Shown here one piece after another: positions 1 through 11,245 of a stretch of 64,000 nucleotides of DNA; the first letter of the stretch is position 1, and each line of letters begins with the position of its first letter. The DNA lies in NCBI GenBank assembly GCA_016859345.1, contig CM029128.1, forward strand, positions 17,128,104 to 17,192,103. The letters are read 5' to 3'. The position numbers and the translations under genes were made by a program. A model generated the notes under the pieces. That model was not told the DNA's origin, ran no database searches, and saw nothing but the letters and a program-made list of their open reading frames with translations. The DNA is from Istiophorus platypterus. Lineage: Eukaryota > Chordata > Actinopteri > Istiophoriformes > Istiophoridae.

Positions 1-240
1 TACTTATTCAGGATACTTGCACATTAACAGTTGCGAGATATTCCCTGACTCACTGATTTTAGAGCATGAAGCCGTTTTGGAAACTAGGCTTTGTATATGG
101 GCCAACTCCGTCAGCTTCTAGACTCTAGGGTTGTTTGGATTGCATCTGTTCTCAAAGTTAAGTTGCAACTGAATCTCAATAAATTAGTTGTTTAATTATG
201 AGCTGAGAAAATGTTGATCTTTATTTATTTATTTATTGTA
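1..240. other. Non-coding AT-rich stretch, no gene seen
   Basis: No recognisable gene or mobile element is visible. The right end carries a short TTTA microsatellite at about 221-239, which runs straight into the first dispersed-repeat copy. Confidence 0.6.
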
Positions 241-1010
241 TTCATGTAACGGTGGAGTAAGCAATTCCAATCCAACATACTTTTTGTCAAATTCATTGAA
301 TATCCTCTCACGGTCCATTGGCTGTCCATTCTGTGAATGGGAAAGAAACAAAGTGGCTCGGACAGAACTATACAAATCATTCCAGCCAATCTGCAATAGG
401 GGACACTTATGCACAGGATAAGGCCCCTTTTCCCCATTTCTCCTCTGGGGAGATGGGAGAAATGGGCCCTTTGGCATGGTGAGTGAGATGGTATATCTGG
501 TGCATGCTAATGGGTATTGCCAAATTAAGGATTACCGGGGGAAGGGGTAGGAGAAATCTAGCCTTCCGTCTCTGCCAGACCATGTGGAGTTTTGAATTGG
601 ATTAATCGAGATTCCAGACAACAGACCAATGGTGGCATTAAGGTGAGTGCAGGGAAGGAATATCTTCTGGCAGCAGTGTGACAGCAGCATATACTTCACA
701 ACATAAATGCGTTGTCAAGAAGTAGACACAGCAGATGAACATCTAAAGAGGGGAAGGTCGGAACAAAAACTGAAAAAGATGTTATATGAGCCGACAAAGG
801 CAAAGAGCCAAATTAACAACAGTGAAGCTTTCCAATGATGGAGAGTGCAGAGTTTTGTCCCAGTATTGTCCATCGTCAGACCTACCAGAGATTAGAGGCA
901 TAAAGTTTGCCCTGTTTCTACTTGACAGATGGGTAACATTTTTGTTTTTCTGTTTCACAGAGCCAATAGGTCAGCATCAGTTTGTGGCGGCCGATTCCAA
1001 CTGGTTATAT
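241..1010 (+). repeat. Dispersed repeat family X, copy 1 (decayed)
   Basis: This stretch shares ordered blocks with 5896-6350. They include a block around CTTTTTGTCAAATTCA (about 259-300), GTGGCTCGGAC (about 353-363), CACAACATAAATGCGTTGTC (697-716), a block around GTGAAGCTTTCCAATGATGG (about 823-846), and a block around TTTCACAGAGCCAATAGGTC (about 952-983). The order and orientation are the same in both places, with divergent or inserted DNA between blocks, so both derive from one interspersed element. A decayed reading through about 786-930 resembles a peptide I recall from teleost repeat-associated proteins: an AFQRWREL-like core followed by LFLLDRW. Only the LFLLDRW part is clean here. I cannot name the element or find its termini. 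Confidence 0.6.
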
Positions 1011-1234
1011 ATTTTAGATCTTAAAGTGTATTCCTGGAAGGCACAAAATCAATCAAATAACCTTGGCATTAGATATTCTAGGTTTTTATTTGGGTTTTTT
1101 TTTGTTAGATTTTTCCTGTGATGAGGCCCTACTGGTTGCATCAGACCATGACTTGCATTCTGACAAATATTCCGAAGAGGGAGCTAAGCCCAAGAGTGAA
1201 GCTTTCGCTTTGCCATTTGATCTAAGTTCCAACT

Positions 1235-1530
1235 CAAAATAGTCCAAATAAGTTTTCTTCCCCAGGTATTCTGGGACTCACCCTCAGGGTCAGGGTGAGG
1301 AGTATAGACATCCAGAGGGAGCTCCAAATGGAACCGCTGCTCCTTTGTGTTGAGAAGAGACAGATGAGGGGGCTCAGGATGCCTTCTGGATGTATTCCTA
1401 TGGAGGTATTTCAGGTATGTCCTACAGGGAAAAAACCCTACTGCATATCCAGAACAAGCTGGAGGGATTATATATCCTATCTGCCCTGGGAACGCCTTGG
1501 GATTTGTCAGGAGCCAAGGTGATGGATGCG
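1235..1530 (+). mobile_element. LINE relic: C-terminal tail of a non-LTR reverse-transcriptase protein
   Basis: One frame reads GLTLRVRVRSIDIQREL, then EPLLLCVEKRQMRGLRMPSG, then SWRDYISYLPWERLGI. This is the tail I recall from abundant teleost non-LTR retrotransposon proteins, which normally reads RVRSSDIRREL, EPLLLCVER, RWRDYISHLAWERLGI. Only the last 75 or so codons survive. No catalytic reverse-transcriptase motif is present, as expected of a 5'-truncated insertion. A few residues are missing around the normal RWFGHLIRMPPG region, so this copy is dead. The family match is from memory and I do not assign a clade. The downstream tail degrades into AT-rich DNA and no target-site duplication was identified. 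Confidence 0.75.
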
Positions 1531-4500
1531 CGCTGTCTTAAAATGGAGCTGAAATTAAGGAATACCCTATGATAAATTTGTATTTACTTGTAATATATAT
1601 ATATTTTTGTTTAATAATTATGTTCTTAATTAAAAAAAAAAGGTTCATACTTCAGCTTTAATTAAACTCAACCTGTGTGAACAACAACACAACTGACCCA
1701 TGACCAGATAACCCGCATTAACTCTATATAATATTTATGATGGGGTTGTGTTGCTGTCACCTTGAATTTAAGGTGATCACAGCTCCAGCTGGAGTCATGT
1801 AGCAGCTAGACACAATGTGACACTCTAGATCATTATTATGTCAAGTTGCTGCTGTTGTTTAAAACCTGTTAGCGACTACCTCAAGAAATGACTTGGGTCA
1901 CTGTGCAGCAATGACATTCTTACTATTCATGGTCTTTTACTTATACTGCGTGATGTTTGTGTTGTAGTTAGGGAAGATAAACAGCTTATAAAGGAACACA
2001 TTGGATTTAGTAATTTTATTAATAAATGGATCATTATTCCCTTGATGATTACATTATTTGACAGGATTAGTCATTTGTTGATAATGTTTATCATCTGTTT
2101 ATCCAGATTAATTCTGGACTGAAATGATACCTGTTCACATCTTTTGATCAAACACCTGTATGTATGAAGGGGAATGAATCATAAGGTATCTACTTTGGCC
2201 TTAGATGACACTTTTGGAAATTTACATACTGCCAAAACACACCGAAGTGGGACTTGCTAACCACTTTTTTTTTCTTCAGCCACTTGCCACTTATTCCACC
2301 CTCTTCTCTATAGGGGGTAAATACCTGGCAAATTTTGAGAAGTCTGGGAGCGATATTTCTCCCTCAGCACCCAAGCCATGTGTTTTACTGCATTGGCCTT
2401 TTCATCTCTGGTCTCCCATGGACAGTTCTTCCTGCCTGGGACAGATTGGTGGCAGCAAGGGCCAACAAACCTGATCGCCTCCCTCGTATCATCTCCCCTG
2501 CACTTTACTGTTTGCTTCTTATCAGATTTATATTATGAGTGGTGGCACCGCAGCATGTTCATGGAGTAAATGTGAAGAGCCCTCTCTGAGAGAAGATTGA
2601 GTGATAACACCAATGGTTATCAGGTACATATGCCTATGAACATACACTCTTCTAGCAAACAATGCCCTGGCCCTCGCCTGGTTCTAGGCCCTAAAATTAC
2701 GGCCAATGGCTCAGCCTTGTTCAACGGTTCAACTAAGTCTAATATTGTGCCCGATGACAACTGACAACCAGTTGGGAAAAACAGCTGACAAATCAGGGGT
2801 TTTCAACGTGGGTTTATGAATGAGTTTTATCTCCAAGCATTGTTAGTTCCCTCTCTAAACATCATCTAGGAAAAATAGTGACAGGAAAATGGCAGTATGA
2901 ATGAGACTGTTGTAATTTGACAGAAATGCAAACTAGTTAATCAGCATATTTCTTTTATTTTAGGGAACAATGTTGACTTCCCCTAAAAACTGCTACTGCA
3001 GCCTCCATGTTGTTTGGAAATGACAAAAGCAGGAAAAGTACGTAATTGACTAAGCTAATATCCCACACAAAACAGATATCAGTTAATCTGAACACAGTGT
3101 CAAGCTAAATGAATGATGTGAAATTAAATGGCAGTGGAGAAAGCCTGATTAACAGGCTTTCTCTTGCTCTAGCAAAATAGTATATGATAACTCAGTCTCC
3201 CAAACTCAAAGCCAGGACATCATTAAACGAGGATCCTCTAAGCAATTAGCTACTTTCATTGTGTTATATCTGGTGGTAAATGACTGGTAACTGCAGGAGT
3301 CTGTCTCTTTGCAGTTGTCACATACAGGCAGTGTCACTGGCTCCTGTGGAGGACAGATGAGTTTCTAGATGTCAGGAAAAGATGCAAGGAAGGAGGAAAC
3401 TAGGAAATGCACGTTTAAAGAAACTGTCCTTCCCTTTTAAAAAAAACATCTAAAGCAAAGCATCAGTTTCTGATAATGGTGGCATAGCTGGATCAGCTGT
3501 CGGTCAGCTGCTCTGTGGAGATTTTTGATGGTTTAGAGTTTCTATTTGTCCATATATGGTCTAAATGATTGCAATGCATATAATGCATGGACAAAGATAC
3601 AGTTAGATAAAACTAGATACACACCACAACTGTTTTCTCTCTCTCTCTGTATGTTTACGAAAAATAACCCGTTTGACAAAAATCTGCACATTTATCAAAA
3701 CTCACAATTATTATCCTTATTACAAAAATTTTGAGTTGGATGTAGTAGCATCAAACTATATTTAATTAATGTATGTATATATATAAGATAAATGATGAGC
3801 GGGGCATTGGAACGGCCTCCATGGTGGCAGAGTAGAAACATTTTTGGGTCAGGTAAGGAGCAAATGATTGCCATTTCTTTAGAGTTGTTCAGCTAGACAG
3901 CAAGATTATCACTATTGATGTCTTTACTCAGGCATCCAAACTTTGCATATAAAATTTACAGAATAGCATTTAATGTGCAGTTGTCCATTACTCACCGCTA
4001 GAAATGCAGTACCTCTTGTGTAGTTGCGAGCATATACTTCAATGCTTCTATGTATAGGAAAAAAATTGGAGTCACTGAAGTGTGTGTGCAAATAAGCCCA
4101 TTGATCATAGAACGCCAGAGAAACAAAATAATTTAATGGAAGAGAAAATGTTCTTGTTCTTCCAAGTCAGCTTACTGACGACATTTTAAAAATGTAAAAT
4201 TGTAGACCATAGGAAATTTAGTAATCCAGTAATTTGTTCAGTCAGTACAACAACAGTCCCAACTATGATGATCCAACTATGAGAGGTCAGGTCCTGTAAG
4301 GATGTGGGGGGACAGACTTCTCACCTGCATACCTAAGATGCAGTACCAGTGAGGTCCAACCACAAAGCAGAGAGCTGCAGGAAAGAGCAATAAAGCTACA
4401 CACCGTATAACTTTTTTTTTTTTTTTTTTGCCCTTCCGTCTTTTATTTTGTAGTAACAGGCTGATGATGTTGTACAGGGCAGTCTCCAGACACACAGGGG

Positions 4501-5895
4501 AAAGCCTGCCTGACAAAGACCATCTGGCATCCCATCATTATTCAAAGCAACCCCCAGACCCTCAGGAAAGAGCCTGCCTGTCATGTAATACTGAGTAATA
4601 TGAAATACTATGACAAAATAAAATAATGCTACATACTTCAGCAAATGAGAACAATAATATGAATTTATGTGAGAGGCCAGAATGAACACAGTTAAAACAT
4701 GATATTAAATAGTGACATAAATAGTGATATTTTTTTGTTCTTTTTACATTCAACCAGCACACCCCCCCCCCTACAAAAAAAAAAAAAAACACTTCCGTGG
4801 AAAACCTCTGAGACTGCTATGATAGAAGAGCTTGGAAAATACTAGCATTCTGCATCAATTTAAAGCCAGCCCTCGGCATGATCATTATCCAGCTCTTGCA
4901 GCAGATCTTGATTAGTGTTCATGCTCTGTACATGTAGATATCACGTATCCACATCCTCAGTTTCAGGAGTGGTTCCTCTCTTCCTTCAAGAGCATGCAGA
5001 TCATTCATGAACTCTATCTGTCCATTTTTATTCTCCACACTTTTTTCCTTTAATTCAGGTTAGCAAGCTCATTTTAATTTAGATGGCACTTTGCATTTTG
5101 CTGTCAAAAGATTCAGTTGCATAGCAACAAGACTGACCTAATGCCACTCTCGTTCTTTGATTTCTTACTTTTTTTTTCTCTTACTTCTAACATTTGCAGC
5201 TGTGGTTTGCAAAAAAAAAAAAAAAAACACGAAACAAAACGAAATAAAAAACCTCCATATGGTCACAGACTTTAAGTCAAAAGACTCACAAAGAGACGCT
5301 AGGAGGGCAGAAAAAGAACAGAAGATTTCATCTGATGGCAGTGTTTTTCCATCATTATCCAGAAACATCTCTGAAAAGACATCCAAAATCAGATCGCAAA
5401 CAGTGATACTCTAAGAATGATTGTCGTGATGTGCAACGGCCATCTGTTGTAGTTTACTTTATTATTAGATGTTGGAGGTTACTCTGTTATTCTCAGGATC
5501 CAGGGTTTTCACATTACCTGGACAATCTATAGCATTCAAATTTGATTTGAGAATAGTCACATGGAGAAAGCATAGCATGTATTTTAACAACTGGATTAAT
5601 ATTAAAACCAATGGAAGTTCAATTAGCCTAACTGCTGGAAGGCAGGTTGCAAGTGAGAGATTAAAGCACAATCAATGGTCTCCTTCCTGTGTCCTTTTTA
5701 CACAGACAGGTTAATGGTGTTCGGAGGGGGACTTAAGCATTAGTCCGCTCATTAAAGACTGACCTGCACTGATTTATCGGCGATGGGAGTTAAGTTGACA
5801 AAGCAGCAAGATTTAGAAAAGGATTAATCACTCGGTCAATAATGTTTTGAACTGGGGGTGAGCCAAACCACCCAGAGATTGGTCCCAAGTCTTGA
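1531..5895. other. About 4.4 kb of unassigned non-coding DNA
   Basis: No gene is recognised. The stretch has several homopolymers: T-runs near 4412-4430, a C-run followed by an A-run near 4763-4789, and A-runs near 5211-5227. Short open frames here run through these homopolymers as poly-lysine or poly-phenylalanine and are not credible proteins. A perfect short hairpin lies at 3137-3163 and is listed separately. Confidence 0.55.
3137..3163. other. Perfect inverted repeat (11-bp stem, 5-nt loop)
   Basis: GAGAAAGCCTG at 3137-3147 and CAGGCTTTCTC at 3153-3163 are exact reverse complements separated by ATTAA. It would fold as a short hairpin in DNA or RNA. It is too short to be a microRNA precursor and no associated gene is seen, so it may be coincidental or the remnant of a small mobile element. 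Confidence 0.8.
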
Positions 5896-6350
5896 AGGTA
5901 AAGTCAGCATTTCTAATCCAATACACTTTTTGTCCAATTCAGTGAATAATGTGGGTGGGCTAAATAAAAAAAAAAAAAAAATTAAAAAAAAAAAAAATCT
6001 AGTGTTCCTAGACAGCCCCGGCTCTGTAAACAAAGAGAGTGGCTCGGACCGAGTCACACAACATAATGCATTGTCAAGAAGGGAAGATGGCCCAGAGACA
6101 GTCAAAGACAAGAGAAAAGAAGTGCAAAAGCTGAAAAAGAAATGCTATGATGAAGGGTGAAGAGCCACAATAACATCGGTGAGGCTTCCCAACAGTGGAG
6201 AGACCTCGATAGTTGTGAGGTTGCTCTGTTTTTGATTGACTGGTTTGTAAAAAATCGTGTTTACTATGTTTCACAGAGCCAATTAGGTCAGTATTGTTTT
6301 GACCCATTTGCTTCTGTTTATGATAGCCAATCATAACTGGTTAGTTAGCG
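5896..6350 (+). repeat. Dispersed repeat family X, copy 2 (decayed)
   Basis: This is a second copy of the element at 241-1010, in the same orientation and better preserved in its middle. Shared landmarks are CACTTTTTGTCCAATTCAGT (about 5926-5945), GTGGCTCGGACCGAGTCACA (about 6039-6058), CACAACATAATGCATTGTCA (from about 6057), AACATCGGTGAGGCTTCCCA (about 6174-6193) and TTTCACAGAGCCAATTAGGT (about 6270-6289). An A-rich insertion of about 30 bases interrupts it near 5970-5998. One frame reads through VQKLKKKCYDEG and then stops. No termini were identified. Confidence 0.6.
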
Positions 6351-6776
6351 AGCAGGTGCCAGTGTCACATGTGTGTGTCCAGTAACAAGGAAGCAATTGC
6401 ACACAGACGTTAATTTTAATTTCTAGTTTGCCAAGATTCGGCACCGGTGTGATGTTTGCTTTAGTGGCAGGGGAACTGTGAGTATGTTGTGAGCTCAGAT
6501 TTGAAGTCTTTCTCCAGAATCTCCTACTCCTCCTTCAAGGATCCCCAGGGTCTGGAATCGGAGACTTTTGAGAATCCTTGGTCTGTGTATTTGATGAAAC
6601 TGTCTCAAACTTAACTTTTGTCTCATGAGTCAATTGTCATCATTTCTCACAAATGTACAGATGTATTTTCATTTGTCTTCTTGCCACACGGGACACACTG
6701 TGGTTTGTGTCTATACTCAATTTGTATTGTCAAGGTACAAAACCAATTGTAAGACTGTGTGTGTGTGTGTGTGTGT

Positions 6777-6842
<66 letters not shown>

Positions 6843-8150
6843 GTGTATGTGATTGTTTGTGCTCGTGCTTGCATGGACTTGTACTATTTTGTAAGGATCA
6901 GTTTGACTATCGGACTTTACAGAGTGAGGACATTTTGGCCAGTCCTCAAAACTTCAAAATGCTTCAGTTACGATGGTAAGACTAAGGGACTAGGCAATGT
7001 ATTATGTCAATGAGTTTCCTCACAAAGATAGAAGTAAGTGTGTATGTGTGTGTTTAAGGGTGAAAAGGTTAGGCAACTGGAATTAGAGCGCTTACAGTTT
7101 TTTTGTTTCAAATGTAGGGTTTTCTTGTGTTACTGAAGAATGACATTCAAAATCAATGAAAAGCCATAACAGTTCTTACTGTGGGATTAAGTCTAACAGA
7201 GTCTACTTTGATCAGGGAACACAAACGTTCTGTAGCAGGCCAGTCATTTGCTTCAATCCATCATTTTAATCGCCATTGTGTGTGGGAGGAAGAGCAGGAT
7301 TATGCTTACCTTAATCTTGTGTTCAATGACATGAATGTTGAAAACATACAAATTGTCAAAGAAGAAGCAGGTAAAAGGAAAGCACATTATACCACAGGCC
7401 ACTAATTGTGGAGGTTTATCTAAAGGAGGAGTTTCAGTTTGGTTGGTCTTTAGAGCTGCCCCAAGAAATCTTTTTTTTTTTTTTAACCACTGGATCAAAA
7501 ACTATGTGAATCATGAAGTGATGAACCTACAGAGAATTATCACCTATGTTGCAGTTCCCTCAGCTCTATGGAGCTTTCTCTCAGCTCATTGTTTTGTTTT
7601 TGCTTTAGTTTAATCTAACCAATCCCATCAACCTCGTTTCACAGTCTTAAGTAGAAAATGTTCACTGCAAGCTCCCTGCCAACGCTACCAAACAGAAGAC
7701 AGACATTTAGCAGCTGAAGAGCTATATATTTCTGTCAGTGTTTAGTAAGAGAGCTAATATGTGTGTTAATGTTGGACTGTAAACTTGTGGCCAGAAATAT
7801 GAGCCCAAATAAATGCTAATTTATTTATCTATAATTTATTTCATCGGGAGGTGAACATGAGCAGCTAATTGCAAGCATACAGTAAATGTGCTGTTAAACC
7901 GAGAGTGTGAGATAAGAGAAGCTAAAAACTATATAGATGCAATTCTGGATGGTAATTCTCTTTGGGTTGTTACCTCAAGCCACTTTTACAACAGGTCCTC
8001 ATTTGAATTCTTGTTTTAAAAAATGCTTATTACCACAGATAAATAAAAAAAGAATACTTTTGAAACCAAGTATAGAAGTATAAAAATGTACAGTAAAAAA
8101 ACAAGAAATGTCAAAGCAACCTCATATAACTATAATATGTAGTGCAAGAA
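6351..8150. other. Unassigned non-coding DNA around a GT/CT microsatellite
   Basis: Apart from the microsatellite at 6755-6840, this stretch has no recognisable gene. Open frames at 6625-6979 exist only because of the GT and CT tracts, which translate as CVCVCV and SLSLSL or, on the other strand, RERERE. A T-run near 7471-7484 underlies another spurious minus-strand frame. Confidence 0.55.
6755..6840. repeat. Compound microsatellite (GT)n(CT)n
   Basis: A pure GT tract of about 13 units runs to 6780 and is followed directly by about 29 CT units to 6838, then TGTCTGTGTATGTG. The alternating purine-pyrimidine half and the polypurine/polypyrimidine half are adjacent. This is a typical hypervariable locus in fish genomes. 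Confidence 0.95.
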
Positions 8151-8445
8151 TGTATTCATATCCTTTTACCTTTTTTCACATATCGTTATATTACAGCCTC
8201 ACCACAATACTGACAAGACCAAAACAGAATTTTTTTTTTCAATTAATAAACACAAAAAACTGAATCATCACATTGACACGGGTATTCAGACCCTTTGCTA
8301 TGACAATGAAATTTAGCTCAGGTTCTTCCAGTTTCTCTAGATCATATCTGAGATGTTTCAACAGGCTGATTGGAGCCCACCTGTTGTAAGTACATGCAAC
8401 CAGCCCTCTATCCCATTCATCAACATTAAAAACACACTGCATGAC
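8151..8445 (+). mobile_element. Tc1/mariner-type relic, 5' non-coding end
   Basis: The sequence contains ATATTACAGCCTCA, then GGTATTCAGACCCTTTGCTA (8281-8300), then TTTAGCTCAGG, GAGATGTTTCAACAGGCTGA (about 8350-8369) and TTGGAGCCCACCTGTTG. These landmarks, in this order, match from memory the untranslated 5' part of salmonid-type Tc1 transposons, between the terminal inverted repeat and the transposase start. No transposase follows, so the copy is truncated after about 300 bases. Another relic of this transposon type, carrying transposase sequence, lies at 16015-16495. Confidence 0.7.
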
Positions 8446-9030
8446 CGTTAACCTGTTTTGTTTTGTTTTGTTTTTTTTGTATTTGTATTATATCTAAGCC
8501 ACTTCCACAACTGCATGCATGATAAATCACTTCCTCACCCCTTTGGAGCTCCAGAGGGGAAAAGTTCAAACTCTCCAGAGATGAGGAGGACACTTAAATC
8601 TTTCAAGTCTTTGAAATCACTCTCTTGCTTAAAATGTTAGGCAGCTATGGAAGTTTAACACCTATGATCCTACTGGCTTCTTTTGCTGTAATGCAACCCA
8701 TTCTTGTGACTTTTGGAGAGATTTCCAAACCAATTATTAAAAAAAAAAAAAAAAAAAAAGTGATAACTGACTCTACCAAAATTACAGAGTTTTTGCTTTC
8801 TGCCAGATTTCAGGGGTGTGGTCACAGAATCAGTACATGTATTTTAAGTTCTAATTACATTAAAATGTAAGTAGACATAATTAAAGGAAAAGCAGATATG
8901 AATTAAAATTACCTTCTGTATGTAGAGAAATGATTAGTGTATAATCCATCTGTACTGATATTCGTCTAGCTCCACAAATCCCACACTTATATATTTGCAT
9001 CTCATCACTCTTAAACAATGAATGTTTTAG

Positions 9031-9031
<1 letters not shown>
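8446..9031. other. Unassigned non-coding DNA with a long A-run
   Basis: No gene is recognised. There is an A-run of about 21 bases at 8739-8759. Confidence 0.55.
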
Positions 9032-9061
<30 letters not shown>

Positions 9062-10139
9062 TACTCTTCAGTAATTATCAAAAGGCTTAAATCACAGTTA
9101 CAAAGATTTCCTTTGAAAACATAGATACATCTAAATAAAAACAAGTTCATCAATCAAACTGGATCAGGACTGTTAGCTTGAACTATTGCCGCCTGACTCT
9201 ATCTATACTCACATCTGTAACAGCAATGCATATAGCAAAGGTGGAATGTTGAATTGATTAATGAGTGAATGTGGAATTAGGAAATGTCGACGTGAATTAT
9301 ACCCAATCAGTATCATCTGGAGGGCTTATCCTAATCATGAAGGTGGTCAGGGTTTCAAATGCTAATTTTATACTGTGCAATTCAATAATAGCCAATTAAT
9401 GATTAATATTTTATGGTCATGAATGTAAAATGAACACCAGATTTTGAAAAGCAAAATATAAAGTGTAAAGTTTGTGCAGGTGAAATGTCGGTTTATGGAA
9501 AGGTGGCTGAATGCATGACCTGCACCTGCATTTTTCTCCACTTGGGTAACCAAGCAAGTGTTCCTAAGTCGTACAAGGGAGGGAAAAAGGGAGCTGCCCT
9601 GTCCTCAACCCAGAACTGTGAATGATGGATGTTTTAATAGAGAGGGCAAAGGTCAGTGCGGAATCAGGTCACAGAAGAAAATCAAAGTAGTCCTAGATAA
9701 CTGCACGGGTCTGTTCTTCATCATTTCTCCCTCCTCAACTTATTCTCCAGTTAAAAATGAGAACATTCCCAAATAGCTTTCTCTCCCTTGCCCTTACTCC
9801 AACTCTCTGTCAATCATCCTCTCTATCTAACTCATTCATACTGTTTTTCAAACACACTCGCACACAAATGGTGCATAAATTATACAAAAAAAACTGGTCT
9901 CAATACCAAGCAGTGTAACAAGTTATTGTTCTCTGTCCACAATGTGTGAGATACATTGTGTTACTGTTTGGTTGCCTTCTATCACTTTCTCCATGATATC
10001 CTCTTAGAAAGCCTTCTAACCGCTACACTATGTTTTCCTGCCACGTTGGACCTCTGTCTGGGCTCACCGCCAAGTAGGGGCACAGTAGTGCAATTCCTGC
10101 CCATGGCGCATCATGTGCCCCCCATTCTGCATCCTTCCA
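9032..10139. repeat. Direct tandem duplication, unit 1 (about 1.1 kb)
   Basis: This unit begins with an ATTT microsatellite and ends at CTGCATCCTTCCA. It is followed at once by a second copy that starts again in the ATTT tract. By eye the units differ only by one A in an A-run (near 9140), a C/T at 9919, a T/C at 9930, an A/G at about 9824, and the microsatellite length. Identity is therefore well above 99 percent. The content is non-coding, with homeodomain-like TAAT motifs (CAATTAATGATTAATATT at 9393-9410) and E-boxes CAGGTG (9477-9482) and CACCTG (9523-9528). Confidence 0.95.
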
Positions 10140-11245
10140 TATTTATTTATTTATTTATTTATTTATTTTACTCTTCAGTAATTATCAAAAGGCTTAAATC
10201 ACAGTTACAAAGATTTCCTTTGAAAACATAGATACATCTAAATAAAACAAGTTCATCAATCAAACTGGATCAGGACTGTTAGCTTGAACTATTGCCGCCT
10301 GACTCTATCTATACTCACATCTGTAACAGCAATGCATATAGCAAAGGTGGAATGTTGAATTGATTAATGAGTGAATGTGGAATTAGGAAATGTCGACGTG
10401 AATTATACCCAATCAGTATCATCTGGAGGGCTTATCCTAATCATGAAGGTGGTCAGGGTTTCAAATGCTAATTTTATACTGTGCAATTCAATAATAGCCA
10501 ATTAATGATTAATATTTTATGGTCATGAATGTAAAATGAACACCAGATTTTGAAAAGCAAAATATAAAGTGTAAAGTTTGTGCAGGTGAAATGTCGGTTT
10601 ATGGAAAGGTGGCTGAATGCATGACCTGCACCTGCATTTTTCTCCACTTGGGTAACCAAGCAAGTGTTCCTAAGTCGTACAAGGGAGGGAAAAAGGGAGC
10701 TGCCCTGTCCTCAACCCAGAACTGTGAATGATGGATGTTTTAATAGAGAGGGCAAAGGTCAGTGCGGAATCAGGTCACAGAAGAAAATCAAAGTAGTCCT
10801 AGATAACTGCACGGGTCTGTTCTTCATCATTTCTCCCTCCTCAACTTATTCTCCAGTTAAAAATGAGAACATTCCCAAATAGCTTTCTCTCCCTTGCCCT
10901 TACTCCAACTCTCTGTCAATCATCCTCTCTGTCTAACTCATTCATACTGTTTTTCAAACACACTCGCACACAAATGGTGCATAAATTATACAAAAAAAAC
11001 TGGTCTCAATACCAAGCAGTGTAATAAGTTATTGTCCTCTGTCCACAATGTGTGAGATACATTGTGTTACTGTTTGGTTGCCTTCTATCACTTTCTCCAT
11101 GATATCCTCTTAGAAAGCCTTCTAACCGCTACACTATGTTTTCCTGCCACGTTGGACCTCTGTCTGGGCTCACCGCCAAGTAGGGGCACAGTAGTGCAAT
11201 TCCTGCCCATGGCGCATCATGTGCCCCCCATTCTGCATCCTTCCA
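10140..11245. repeat. Direct tandem duplication, unit 2 (about 1.1 kb)
   Basis: This is the second, nearly identical copy of 9032-10139, offset by 1,106 bases through most of its length. The internal junction is CTTCCA followed by the ATTT tract. The unit ends at CTTCCA, after which the sequence becomes unique (CCTCCAAAAAATAATTG). The ATTT tract at both left edges suggests that misalignment in the microsatellite helped create the duplication. An assembly artefact joining two haplotypes must also be considered, because the few differences are at a level expected between alleles. Confidence 0.95.

Noticed and set aside
4277..4792. Overlapping minus-strand ORFs of 76-97 codons
   Set aside because: They run through homopolymers giving poly-lysine or poly-phenylalanine and show no domain.
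6625..6979. Overlapping ORFs on both strands across the microsatellite
   Set aside because: Their translations are runs of Val-Cys, Ser-Leu or Arg-Glu produced by the GT and CT tracts.
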